A stretch of DNA of 64,000 nucleotides from CBDBND01 sp965262665 (GTDB lineage Bacteria; Pseudomonadota; Alphaproteobacteria; Rhodospirillales; Rhodospirillaceae), in contig CBDHFR010000004.1 of NCBI GenBank assembly GCA_965262665.1, forward strand, positions 1,116,001 to 1,180,000, given 5' to 3'. The translations under genes and the position numbers were made by a program. The notes below the pieces were generated by a model that saw only the letters and a program-made list of their open reading frames with translations, did not search any database and was not told the origin of the DNA. Of this stretch, positions 46,064 to 55,034 are shown piece after piece. Positions within the stretch are counted from its first letter, which is position 1. Every line of letters begins with the position of its first letter.

Positions 46064-46544
46064 TCCTAAGCGGCGAGCCGACGGGATTCGGACGCAGGCT
46101 CGTGATGCTCCGGAACGCATGACTGAGAAGCGCCCACGTTCGGTGCCCGTCAATCGTGAATCCGTCAAGAGAGAAAAAACTGACCCGTATCTCCGCGAAT
46201 TATACACTAACGCCGATGGCGTAGCGATCTGTCAAGTGTGCAAGGACGCGCTCCCGTTCAAGCTGGCCGACGAAACTTATTATTTTGAAACCGTAGAGTT
46301 TCTCCCGGAATTGGAAAAACACCATTACCAGAACTACCTCGCCCTCTGCCCGAATCACGCCGCCATGTATATGCACGCCAACGCTTCGAAAAAAGAGATG
46401 AAAAGTACATTTCTCGACTTAAACGGTAGCGAATTGAAGCTGACCCTCGTGGACCAAGAAGCAACCATATACTTTACGGAGACACATATTGCCGATCTTC
46501 GGGTTGTCATTGAGGCCGAGGCATATAGTCGAACAAACTCGTGA
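46041..46544 (+). pseudogene. C-terminal Cys/His domain of the sacsin-like protein, other frame
   Basis: This frame carries DAPERMTEKRPRSVPVNRES, then CQVCKDALPFKLADETYYFE, ELEKHHYQNYLALCPNHAAM and YMHANASKKEM. The CxxC...H...CPxH pattern looks like an HNH-type zinc module, and in relatives I recall it is the C-terminus of the same polypeptide as the preceding frame. It overlaps that frame by 23 bp in a different phase, so a single indel near 46045-46060 explains the split. An ATG at 46119 could still give a separate 142-residue protein. Confidence 0.6.
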
Positions 46545-46701
46545 TTTTCCGCTTGACCTGCGCCCCGTTTGTCCCTCAGTCAAAACGAGAGTCCTGCGAT
46601 TTGATAGTCATTGGTTTGATGTTGTGCAAGCGTGCCGGACGCGTTTGCCGATCAAAAGCAACGCAAAAGGCTTTTGTTCGAATAGTTGGAATAGTCTTCA
46701 A

Positions 46702-47700
46702 CTATTTGAAGCTTCGATACGGTATGTCTGATTTGCTTATGTTTACTACATGATCTGGCAGATAGTCAGAGGCGTCTAGACAATCTGTCACGAATTCATC
46801 CGATGCCTTTAAGTCGGCTGCCGGTCCAATTACGATCTTTCTTAAGGCATTTGGCGCTAAAGCCCTCCAGTCAAATTCTCTGTATTTAACAAGGGAATGT
46901 GGTCGTAGACGATATTTGATGTCCTGTGCTCCTGCTGGTTTTCCTAGTGCTTGCAAAAATCTATATTCCTTTTCATTTCTGAAAGCGTCATGCTTAAAAA
47001 ATAAGGAGGTAAGCAGAAGATCTGAGGAGAGATTCGCTGATAGCCTGATCAAAAACTGTTTTTCAGACTCTAAATCGTACGTCTCGTGGTCTACGGGCTC
47101 CAAGAAGGGTTTGACACACTCAATTAGTTTTTCATGGATTTTTTGGGCATCGCCTTTGTTATAATTAACACTAAAAGTTCCAATAAAGGGATTATAAACG
47201 CCCTCTTTAACTCCTTCATGGTAAAGCGCCAGAAAAGCATCCTCCAATTCCTGCCGGTCAAACCCTAATGCATATCCCTGACCATCAGCTGCGTAAGCCC
47301 GCCATTGGCCCAAATCATCGCCGTCCTCGCTAAAACAACAAACAAAGTAACACGCGGTAGATTCCACACTTTCCCTGAGGCCACTACGTAGTTTCTTTGC
47401 GAAATACTGAAAGATATTCGTGGCGTTTTTTCGCCGTGCAAGCCTTCTTGCTGCATTAACTGCGACATCCACGCCGTGATACAATTCGGATGGATCATTC
47501 AGGTCAAATATATCCGAGAACCAGAGCTTTCCCCCGGTTAGGATACTGTATAAACCTCTATCATCTGTGTAGTGATAGATAAGACTTCGGCTCCGGCGAT
47601 TTTCTAATGATGTCAGGAACGTCCCTATTATTGGTTCTTTGACGTGGATAAATCTGCTTTCCAGCTCCTCAAGTGTAGGCGCTGCAGCATCTTCTGACAT
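46702..47700 (-). CDS. DUF2971-domain protein
   Basis: The 332-residue product fits DUF2971: LIYHYTDDRGLYSILTGGKL, WFSDIFDLNDPSELYHGVDV, FVCCFSEDGDDLGQWRAYAA, DGQGYALGFDR and SLFFKHDAFRNEKEYRFLQA. The conserved Y-T...LNDP...E pattern recalls ADP-ribosyltransferase-like folds, and the family is frequent in mobile and defence loci; no activity is proven from sequence. It converges on the sacsin-like gene. Local base composition is AT-richer than the neighbours, a sign of transfer. Confidence 0.8.
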   Translation of the reverse strand: MSEDAAAPTLEELESRFIHVKEPIIGTFLTSLENRRSRSLIYHYTDDRGLYSILTGGKLWFSDIFDLNDPSELYHGVDVAVNAARRLARRKNATNIFQYFAKKLRSGLRESVESTACYFVCCFSEDGDDLGQWRAYAADGQGYALGFDRQELEDAFLALYHEGVKEGVYNPFIGTFSVNYNKGDAQKIHEKLIECVKPFLEPVDHETYDLESEKQFLIRLSANLSSDLLLTSLFFKHDAFRNEKEYRFLQALGKPAGAQDIKYRLRPHSLVKYREFDWRALAPNALRKIVIGPAADLKASDEFVTDCLDASDYLPDHVVNISKSDIPYRSFK

Positions 47701-47894
47701 GTATTCAATCCTACCTTTCGCGGCCGTATCTAACTAACTTGACGCAACTCGATATAACGACCTGAACTCTTGGTCTGCCGATACGGTTGGTTCCTGCGAA
47801 GCATGCTCGGGGTCTCGGACTTGTCTTGATTTGAAGTTTTGACGGCATTATCAGACTAACTGAATCAGACCGATAAGCTACAATCGAGGACTCT
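47701..47894. other. Intergenic with junction motif
   Basis: Motif GCATTATCAGACTAA (reverse of TTAGTCTGACAATGC with one difference) stands at 47845-47859 near the end of the IS6 remnant. Confidence 0.4.
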
Positions 47895-48360
47895 TAGGCT
47901 GCAAGTTGGCGCGATCGGCCGGGGCGGCGGCTCGGTCTTGTTTGATAAAGTCGCACCGGTTGAGATGGCGTTCGTGATTAAAGTGGTTGTAAATTGAAGC
48001 GTGTACGGCGGCGAATTTTTTCAGCGTTTTTACGCCCCTGAATTTGGCCATTACCCCTTCCCGTCACCTGAACAGCTGGTATGAATTTTTCGCCCGTTTA
48101 TTGAGCCAACAACCGCAGGTCTGGGCGGCCGCATTACCGATCACATTCGTCGCAACCTGCTGCGACCGAAGCCCGGACGTGACGGTCGAAACCGGTCGGC
48201 CATAACGCCTCATCGCGCGTTCTAGAAACCTTAGTGCAGCCTTGCAATCCCGTCTCTTGGTAACGAAGGATTCAAGAACTCCGTCTTAGTGCTTAACGGC
48301 ACGCAAATAGTATTTCGTCCCGTGGACCCGACATCGAGGACCCGGCCGCCTTCGATCTCA
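47895..48360 (-). pseudogene. IS6-family transposase, decayed
   Basis: Across several frames and stops the minus strand still reads the IS6 catalytic core: a VLDVGSTGRN-like start, RFLERAMRRYGRPVSTVT, CGCWLNKRAKNSYQLF, GVMAKFRGVKTLKKFAAVHA and YNHFNHERHLNRCDFIKQDR. It matches the less decayed piece at 53361. Multiple stops show it is old. Confidence 0.7.
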
Positions 48361-48425
48361 TGCAGGCGGTAGCCCGGCCCTTGGAGCCGAGCACACGTCG
48401 CTGAATGACGCTGGGACGGCGGCGG

Positions 48426-48657
48426 TCACACACGGTCCGCCGCGGCGCTTGGCGAGTAGCGTATTTGACGGCGCGGCCCCACAGTCCGGCCCGGCGTCTG
48501 CCACCAGAGAAGTTTCACCACACCTCCCAATCAATAGGGCCGGAACCCCTATAGGATTCCCGAGACGGCCCCATGCACGCCGCTCCACAGGGATGGGGCG
48601 ACCCGATAAAACGTCGAGATCACCGGAAAACGATTTTTGATTTTCCTATAGATTAAA
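48426..48657 (+). repeat. 231-bp paired intergenic repeat, copy R2
   Basis: It starts CACACACGGTCCGCCGCGGC and ends TTTTGATTTTCCTATAGATT, and matches 12391-12621. It ends 46 bp before the flavoprotein gene. The inner hairpin segment reads GGAATCCTATAGGGGTTCC here, so the fold is kept although bases changed. Confidence 0.65.
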
Positions 48658-48703
48658 TTCGTGAGAGAAATCAGAAGAATTAACCTTCCTGCGGAGACAA
48701 AAA

Positions 48704-50251
48704 ATGTCGAATGACTCTAAGTTTTCCTTTTTGAATCCGTCGATGTCAAAACGAGTATTTTTGGCTGGATCAGCAGCTTCGATTGGATTAAATGCCCAGC
48801 CCTTTGGGATTCGTAGGGCCGTCGCACAAAATGCGGAATGGGATCTCATTGTTGTCGGTGGCGGAACGGCAGGTATGCCGGCAGCCATGTTTGCGGCAGA
48901 TCGAGGCGCACGGGTTCTTCTGATTGATATTGCCCCACAACTGGGCGGTACTATGGACCGGTCATCGGGCCAAGTCGCGGCCGCTGGAACGGTGTGGCAA
49001 AAAGAACAAGGTATCGAAGACAGTCCCGATGCCCACTACGACGATGTCATGCGCATCAACCGTAATACGTCAGATCCACGCCTGACTCGTTTACTGGTCG
49101 ATAACGCTGCTGATACTTTGAATTGGTTTGCCGCGCGCGGCTATAAAGTGATGGACAACCATCCAGTCGTGGGTGGTGGCCACGAGCCATTTACCAGGCG
49201 GCGCTATCAATGGAGTCCTGATGCCGCGCGCGCATTCCAAAACATCATGGACCCCATCATCGAAGAAGCTCAAGCGAAAGGTAACCTCAAGGTTCTCTTG
49301 GATACCGGCGCTGTTGAATTAATTCAGGACGAAACAGGCGCTGTTGTTGGTGTCGTCACTGAGAACGATACGGGAGAGCGGATCGACTATCGCAGTAGGT
49401 ATGTGCTGCTCACCAGCGGCGGCTGCGCGTCTAATCCTCGCATGTTCGAGAACTTGCATGGCGTACCTCTGTTCTGTGACGCCGCTTATCCATACAGCCA
49501 AGGGCAGGGCATTACCTTGGGTCTCGGTGCAGGCGGATATGTGCGTGGTGGCGATAAATATGCAACCTTGTTCGGTGCCGTTATGGACAGCGATCACTTC
49601 CCCGCCTTGCGACTAGTTGGTGCCAGCCTCGCGCCAGAACGGCGATCGCCATGGGAAGTCTATGTTAATGTTCATGGCAAACGTTTTATTCGGGAAGATG
49701 AGCCGAGCGTTGCCCAACGGGAATATACGCTGGGCCTGCAACCGGGCCGCCGTCATTGGGCCATCTTTGACCAGAAAATCTTAGACTCTGCACCTCCGTT
49801 TCTACCACGTTGGTCGCGTGAAGAGTTAGACGACGCGTTTATCGACCATCCCATGTTTGCGAAGGCGGAGACCCTTGGAGAGCTCGCCGTGAAAGCGGGC
49901 GTGAACCCCTATAATCTAAAGCGGGAAATTGCGGACTATAACGAGAACCTATCTCAAGGCAGGGAAGACAAAATGGGCCGCCAGCACCGGCCAACTACAC
50001 TTGGCAAGGCGCCTTACTACGCTATTTGTCTGCAAGGCTGGAATGTGATGTCGTACGCTGGGCTCGGTGTCGACGGACAACTTCGCGTGACCCGAGAAGA
50101 CGGCACACCAATACCTAACCTTTATGCCGCGGGTGAGGTTATCGGAAATGCGTCAACGTCCGGCCATGCGCTAACGAACGGCATGGGCGTCACACCGGCA
50201 CTGACCTTTGGTCGACTGTTGGGTCAGAAAATGATCCCATTAACTGTATGA
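48704..50251 (+). CDS. Exported FAD-dependent oxidoreductase (fumarate reductase/KSTD-like)
   Basis: The 515-residue flavoprotein has a dinucleotide fold WDLIVVGGGTAGMPAAMFAA after a Tat-like leader SKRVFLAGSAASIG (Lys-Arg instead of Arg-Arg). Then follow GGTMDRSSGQVAAAGTVWQK, the covering domain, and the FAD-contacting C-terminal LYAAGEVIGNASTSGHALTN then GMGVTPALTFGRL. It belongs to the fumarate reductase/3-ketosteroid dehydrogenase flavoprotein type; the substrate is not predictable. The ATG follows CTGCGGAGACAAAAA. Repeat R2 lies directly upstream. Confidence 0.87.
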   Translation: MSNDSKFSFLNPSMSKRVFLAGSAASIGLNAQPFGIRRAVAQNAEWDLIVVGGGTAGMPAAMFAADRGARVLLIDIAPQLGGTMDRSSGQVAAAGTVWQKEQGIEDSPDAHYDDVMRINRNTSDPRLTRLLVDNAADTLNWFAARGYKVMDNHPVVGGGHEPFTRRRYQWSPDAARAFQNIMDPIIEEAQAKGNLKVLLDTGAVELIQDETGAVVGVVTENDTGERIDYRSRYVLLTSGGCASNPRMFENLHGVPLFCDAAYPYSQGQGITLGLGAGGYVRGGDKYATLFGAVMDSDHFPALRLVGASLAPERRSPWEVYVNVHGKRFIREDEPSVAQREYTLGLQPGRRHWAIFDQKILDSAPPFLPRWSREELDDAFIDHPMFAKAETLGELAVKAGVNPYNLKREIADYNENLSQGREDKMGRQHRPTTLGKAPYYAICLQGWNVMSYAGLGVDGQLRVTREDGTPIPNLYAAGEVIGNASTSGHALTNGMGVTPALTFGRLLGQKMIPLTV

Positions 50252-50387
50252 AGACATGTCTAAAAACACAGCGGGAGTCTGTGCAGTGTCCGTATCGCAC
50301 GGGACAATTGACGTTCCCGAGGGGCTTTGAGACTCACGTCTGGATTATGCTGTGATCCGCTAACACTCACTGCGCTAGGAGGAAACG

Positions 50388-50595
50388 ATGCGCTCTTTTC
50401 TGATTGGTGTAGCCGCTGCCGCCATTGTGTCGGCAACGGGCATTTCAACGACCGATGCCCAAATGTTCAGCCGGGGCAATGGTTTGATCAACGAAGCTGC
50501 TCACGCCCTGGACCGGGGCAAGTGGGATAAAGGTGTTAGCCGGGCACGCCAAGCACTGAAGTCCGGTGAACTGACCCCCCGTAACGTGCCGGCAC
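50388..50595 (+). pseudogene. Exported small protein, truncated by IS3
   Basis: An ATG after TAGGAGGAAACG starts a signal peptide (MRSFLIGVAAAAIVSATGIS, cut near DAQM), followed by a TPR-like helix pair (NEAAHALDRGKWDKGVSRAR, QALKSGELTPRNVPA). At 50596 the IS3 left end begins, so the rest is missing. Native partner unknown. The strong ribosome site suggests it was well expressed. Confidence 0.65.
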
Positions 50596-50807
50596 TGTCT
50601 GACGTCAGCGCCTTTGGGACAAATTGAGGTAATTGCATAACGGAGGATTTCTGGCTCATCGTAGTGACCGAAGGGAACGAAGATGAGACAGAAATTAATG
50701 AGCAAGAACGACCCGGCGGAGAGAACGGTTCGGGATATTCGGCGCAAGACACGCAAGCAGTATACGGCTGAGGAGAAGATCCGGATCGTGGTGTCGGGCC
50801 TGCGCGG
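50596..50807 (+). mobile_element. IS3-family left-end fragment
   Basis: 212 bp identical by eye to 54573-54784, including the terminal TGTCTGACGTCAGCG and the first ~50 codons of orfA. It breaks off at GGCCTGCGCGG. Together with the full copy 4 kb away it forms a direct repeat that could have mediated rearrangement. Confidence 0.9.
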
Positions 50808-51005
50808 TAGATAAGGGCGAAGGCAGAACCGGTTCAAGCCTCATCGACCCCGGGTCGCGGACGCGGGATGTTGAAAGATCAATCACGCCGAGGCCGGAAA
50901 GCGCAACGCCCGTGAAGCAGCTCACATAGAATTGCGAACATAGCCAAACAGGAATTCGCGGCCGATCTTGCAGGCGTCGGTGCGACGCACTTCCAGCAAC
51001 CGCGA
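50808..51005. other. Intergenic, nothing recognised
   Basis: This holds the junction between the IS3 fragment and flanking DNA. No gene or RNA is identified. Confidence 0.4.
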
Positions 51006-51704
51006 TCAGGGGCGCAGGATCAATGTTCCCTTAGCCATCTCGAAGCTCGACAACCGTGAGAGAAAACTCATGCCAAGCAGGGAGAGATCCATTTCGACTG
51101 CATTGACGGACGCACTGACGTTCGGCATGGAAATGGGTCCGATTGCGACGCGGCGCAGTCTGACAGGCGCGCCTTTCACGACGCCGTTCGCGGTGCGATA
51201 GGTGCGATGGAAGTCTAGGTGGCGAATGTCGAAGCCCAACCGTCTCGCATCGCGTGGCGTCAGGGTAACTTCACTCGCGCCTGTATCGACGAGAAACCGG
51301 ACTGGAACTCCGTCTACTTCGGCGTCGACGACAAAGTGACCGCCCTGCTGTTCACGGAAGGCGAGCGCTCCATCCACCACGGCACCGCGGGATGGCATCA
51401 GTTCCGCAATCAGCCGGTTGCCGATCTCCGCCGCCTCGTGACGGTAGCTGTAGCCAAGCATTATCGTGACGATGATCGCCAGCCATATCGCGAGATTTTT
51501 CAAGATGTCACCTGGACGGACGTGTCGGTACACCACGATGGTCGTGAGCAAGATCACCAGCAGGGTGATGCTGTAAATGAACGAGGGAAGGTCCTCACCG
51601 CTCAAGGCTCCGACCGGAACTTGTAACGCCAGCCACAGGATAAGCGCCGCGATACCAATGGCTAGAGCAATCAGCAGAACCCAAAGAAGTCGATCCTTGG
51701 TCAT
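51006..51704 (-). CDS. Membrane-anchored retropepsin-like aspartic protease
   Basis: The 232-residue product starts with two or three membrane segments (LLWVLLIALAIGIAALILWL; SIITLLVILLTTIVVYRHV-like; LAIWLAIIVTIMLGYSYRHE). The C-terminal 120 residues are a single retropepsin lobe of the TIGR02281 type: VRFLVDTGASEVTLTPRDAR with catalytic Asp, TANGVVKGAPVRLRRVAIG and LLGMSFLSRLSSFEM. Active enzymes would be homodimers facing the periplasm. Its target is unknown. It is intact in spite of neighbouring remnants. Confidence 0.88.
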   Translation of the reverse strand: MTKDRLLWVLLIALAIGIAALILWLALQVPVGALSGEDLPSFIYSITLLVILLTTIVVYRHVRPGDILKNLAIWLAIIVTIMLGYSYRHEAAEIGNRLIAELMPSRGAVVDGALAFREQQGGHFVVDAEVDGVPVRFLVDTGASEVTLTPRDARRLGFDIRHLDFHRTYRTANGVVKGAPVRLRRVAIGPISMPNVSASVNAVEMDLSLLGMSFLSRLSSFEMAKGTLILRP

Positions 51705-51796
51705 GCTTGCATATGAGCAGCCCCCTTGGAGTTGTCAAGTTTGTAAGTCTGGGGGAGCTGGAACAGGCAACCCCGAAGGCGTATCGGCGCCAGTCC

Positions 51797-53128
51797 CTAG
51801 AATGTCTGCGCCGATGTTTGTGGCAAACCTGGAGCGTGAGGTTTTAGCGGTGTTGCTGGCAATACAACCACATTCTGATTCGCGTCCATGATGGGCTTCT
51901 CGCCGGTCGTCTCCCACTCCGGTGTTCGGCGCTTCAGCTGAATTGGTGACGTTACGAGATAGGCGTGCCCCCGTAAGTTCACGCGGCTGCCGCCCACCTT
52001 CGCCGCCGAGATCTTCTCCGTGTCGCGCGCCAGATGGGCGTAGCGTGCGGTTGTCGTGACTTTGGTATGGCCCAGGAGCTTTCCGATCATCGGCAACCCC
52101 TCGCCAAGCGCCAGGGCTCTGCTCGCATAGGAATGGCGGAGGTCGTGAATCCGGACATCCTCCAGCCCGGCCCGCGCCCGCAGGCGTATCCAGATCGGGT
52201 GGAGGCTAAGCAGATGCGCAGCCGGTTTCTGGCCCACGATCACCCAGGGATTGCCTGCGATGCGGGGAATGCCGTCCAGCACCGCCTCCACCGCCGGCGT
52301 CAATGGAACCCGGCGCGCACCGGTCTTGGAATCTCGTAAGCGTAGTTCCCCCGCCGTGCGGTCCACATCGTCCCAGCGCAGCGTTACGACTTCGCCCCGC
52401 CGGCATCCGGTCAGCAGCAGCAGGCGGAGCGCCGCGATGGCCGACGGCCAGGCCGAGCCGTCCGCTTCCGCTGCATCCAGCACCCGGCCCAGCCGCCGGT
52501 ATTCTTCCGCCGTGAGAAACCGCTCGCGCCGTCGCTCCTGGTACTTTCGCACCGACCGGCATGGGTTCTGCCGTGGTGGCGTTAACCCCCAAGCCTCGGC
52601 GAGAGAAAGCATCTTCGAGAGCACTTCCACCGCCCGGTTCGCCTGATAAGGCTTGTCGCGAAGCGCGCAGTGCAGGGCCGAGACATGCGCGCGGTCCACC
52701 GCGTCGATGGGAAGTTCGCCGAGCTCCGGCAGGATGTATTTGGTGACGACGGCCCGGTAGATTTTTATAGTTGCCGGCCGGCAGCTCACCGCGACATGCG
52801 CCTCCATGTAGCGCTCGGCCAGAGCGGACACGGTCCACGCCGGAACGGGCGGCGGCGGAACCGGCGGCTCGCCCCGCTTGATGCGGTCGATGAGGACGGC
52901 TGCGTCCTTACGCGCCTGCTCGGCCGAAATCTTTCCATGCCGGCCGATGGTCACCCGCTTGGGCCCGTCCGGGCCGCGCGATTGGACAACATAGACTTTA
53001 CGCCCCGTGGTGTAGACCCTGACCCCAAAGCCGGGCAGGTCCCGATCCCAGAACACCGCCTCCTTGCTCTGGACACAAAGGGTGTCGACGGTGCGTTTGG
53101 AGAGTTTGGTGGCGTCCTTTCCCGGCAT
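51797..53128 (-). CDS. Tyrosine integrase
   Basis: The 443-residue integrase has a DUF4102-like start (VFWDRDLPGFGVRVYTTGRK, VTIGRHGKISAEQARKDAAV), a core-binding domain (TIKIYRAVVTKYILPELGEL) and the catalytic set: LTGCRRGEVVTLRWDDVD (Arg), RIHDLRHSYASRALALGEGL (HxxR), LGHTKVTTTARYAHLARD (His and Tyr). A 50-residue tail after GGSRVNL lacks family features and may result from loss of the native stop. No tRNA is adjacent. Confidence 0.9.
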   Translation of the reverse strand: MPGKDATKLSKRTVDTLCVQSKEAVFWDRDLPGFGVRVYTTGRKVYVVQSRGPDGPKRVTIGRHGKISAEQARKDAAVLIDRIKRGEPPVPPPPVPAWTVSALAERYMEAHVAVSCRPATIKIYRAVVTKYILPELGELPIDAVDRAHVSALHCALRDKPYQANRAVEVLSKMLSLAEAWGLTPPRQNPCRSVRKYQERRRERFLTAEEYRRLGRVLDAAEADGSAWPSAIAALRLLLLTGCRRGEVVTLRWDDVDRTAGELRLRDSKTGARRVPLTPAVEAVLDGIPRIAGNPWVIVGQKPAAHLLSLHPIWIRLRARAGLEDVRIHDLRHSYASRALALGEGLPMIGKLLGHTKVTTTARYAHLARDTEKISAAKVGGSRVNLRGHAYLVTSPIQLKRRTPEWETTGEKPIMDANQNVVVLPATPLKPHAPGLPQTSAQTF

Positions 53129-53360
53129 GGTGTTCTCCCGCTAGCGTATATCCTGCCCTGGAGTGCGTTACCGGATGCGTAATCGAAGCGCAACCGACTG
53201 ACATCAAATCGGAGCGCATTCAAGCGTATCATTGTGTGGAATGCAAGCGCTGGAACTCGAAAGAAATGTAAATAACGTCAATGAAAATAGAGAATTATCA
53301 TACTACAGCGTAGCCTGGCGCATCTCTGACTAAAATGACTGAGAGTTACATTATCTAAGG

Positions 53361-53670
53361 CGTGCCGTTGACCATGAAGGCGAAGTTCTTGAGGTTTTTG
53401 CCACCAAACGGCGGGATCGCGAAGCCGCGGTTAGGTTCCTGAAGCGGGCTATGAAGCGTTATGGTCGGCCGGCTTCGATCGTCACGGACAGGCTACAGTC
53501 ATACCGGGCTGCGATGAAAGATATTGGGGTCGAAGATCTTCAGCTTTGCGGTCAGTGGCTCAACAATCGAGCCGAAAATTCACACCAACCGTTCCGACGA
53601 CGAGAAGGAGCAATGGCTCGGTTCAGAGACATCAAGGCCCTGCAGAAATTCGCGTCCATCCATGCCTCGG
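53361..53670 (+). pseudogene. IS6-family transposase, catalytic-core remnant
   Basis: The frame reads RAVDHEGEVLEVFATKRRDR, AAVRFLKRAMKRYGRPASIV and TDRLQSYRAAMKDIGVEDLQ then LNNRAENSHQPFRRREGAMA, the central and C-terminal IS6 DDE domain. It ends in FASIHASV where an IS21-type end sequence (GGCGGAGCAAAATCAGTCC) begins. The N-terminus is absent. Confidence 0.8.
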
Positions 53671-53825
53671 TTGTCAACGGCGGAGCAAAATCAGTCCAGT
53701 TGGGCGGCGTAAAACCAGTCCATTTTATGTGATGCCGAAGGCGTTGTTGCGGGTTGTCCCGGTAGTGCATGGGGGGGACCCGCGCGGCTTTGCGTAGCGT
53801 TTCGCGTGTGCGAAGCGAAGGCGTG

Positions 53826-54572
53826 TGGGCGGTGCCTGTGTATTCACGTCCGGGCGCCATCAAGCTGATGCACCGCCTGGGGTTCGCATACGTGAAGCCG
53901 AAGACGCTGCCGAAGCAGGCCGACAAGCAGGCGCAGGAAGCCTTCATCAGGGATTATGAACAGCTGACGCGCGGGATGTTTCCGGACGCGACGGTTGTCT
54001 TCGCCGCTGCGGTCCATCCCGAGTATCAGAGCCGGCCGGCGCATGGCTGGTTCATCCGTTCCGACAAGCCGGCGATCAAGGCCACGACAGGGCGCCAGCG
54101 GCTGAACCTGCACGGCGCACTGGACCTTGAAACGATGAAGCTCACCCTGGTCGAGGGCGAGAAGATCAATGCCGAAACCTCTCTGCGGTTGTTCGAGAAG
54201 CTGGAACGGGCCTATCCGGACACCCGGGTGATCCCGGGTGATCCCGGGTGATCCCGGGTGATCCATGTCTGTCTCGACAATGCGCGCTATCACCATGCCA
54301 GGCTGTTGCGGCCGTTCCTGGAGCGGCCGGAGTGCCGCATCCGGCTGCATTTCCTGCCGCCGTATGCGCCACACCTCAATCCCATCGAGCGGTTATGGGG
54401 CGTCATGCACCGGCATGTGACGCACAACCGGTTTTATCCCGATTTCCGACAGTTCACCGAGGCCATCTTCGGGTTCTTCAACCAAACCCTGCCCCGGGAA
54501 TGGGAAACAATCCGAGACACCGTTACCGACAACTTTCGTGTCATCACACACGATCAGTACCGAGTAATTGGG
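53826..54572 (+). pseudogene. IS630-family transposase with tandem-repeat stop, interrupted by IS3
   Basis: It encodes most of an IS630 DDE domain: KLMHRLGFAYVKPKTLPKQA, HPEYQSRPAHGWFIRSDKPA, LNLHGALDLETMKLTLVEGE, then VCLDNARYHHARLLRPFLER and LPPYAPHLNPIERLWGVMH. Four copies of a 10-bp unit at 54223-54262 add 30 bp and a TGA, but leave the downstream frame unchanged. The last codons (DQYRVIG) are split by the IS3 insertion; the stop codon is found on the far side at 56092-56100. The N-terminal helix-turn-helix is missing. Confidence 0.8.
54223..54262 (+). repeat. Four tandem copies of a 10-bp unit (CCCGGGTGAT)
   Basis: The unit is repeated exactly four times within the IS630 transposase. 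One copy would restore DTRVIHVCLDN, as in relatives. Three extra copies (30 bp) keep the phase but bring in TGA. Strand slippage is the likely cause. Confidence 0.9.
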
Positions 54573-54659
54573 TGTCTGACGTCAGCGCCTTTGGGACAAA
54601 TTGAGGTAATTGCATAACGGAGGATTTCTGGCTCATCGTAGTGACCGAAGGGAACGAAG

Positions 54660-55034
54660 ATGAGACAGAAATTAATGAGCAAGAACGACCCGGCGGAGAG
54701 AACGGTTCGGGATATTCGGCGCAAGACACGCAAGCAGTATACGGCTGAGGAGAAGATCCGGATCGTGGTGTCGGGCCTGCGCGGCGAGGAGAGCATCGCC
54801 GCCTTGTGCCGCCGCGAGGGCATCGCCGAGGGTCTGTATTACAGCTGGTCGAAAGAGTTTTTGGAAGCGGGCAAGAAGCGGCTCGCCGGCGACACCGGGC
54901 GCCAAGCGACCTCGGGCGAGGTTAAAGGCCTCCGCCAGGAGATGCGCGACTTGAAGGAGTTGGTCGCCGAACTTTCGCTGGAGAACCGTCTTCTCAAAAA
55001 AAACATGCTCGGGCACGGGGGAGACGAGGAATGA
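54660..55034 (+). CDS. IS3-family transposase OrfA
   Basis: The 124-residue protein carries the helix-turn-helix (RKQYTAEEKIRIVVSGLRGE, SIAALCRREGIAEGLYYSWS) and the leucine-zipper-like helix LRQEMRDLKELVAELSLENR. Near its end an A8 run (CTTCTCAAAAAAAACATG, about 54993-55010) is a slippery site; slipping by -1 leads without a stop into orfB. It also ends in ATGA, overlapping the orfB start, so both frameshift fusion and coupled re-initiation are possible. Confidence 0.93.
   Translation: MRQKLMSKNDPAERTVRDIRRKTRKQYTAEEKIRIVVSGLRGEESIAALCRREGIAEGLYYSWSKEFLEAGKKRLAGDTGRQATSGEVKGLRQEMRDLKELVAELSLENRLLKKNMLGHGGDEE

Noticed and set aside
54223..54262. CRISPR array
   Set aside because: The units are 10 bp without spacers and lie inside a transposase gene; no repeat-spacer array occurs anywhere in the window.
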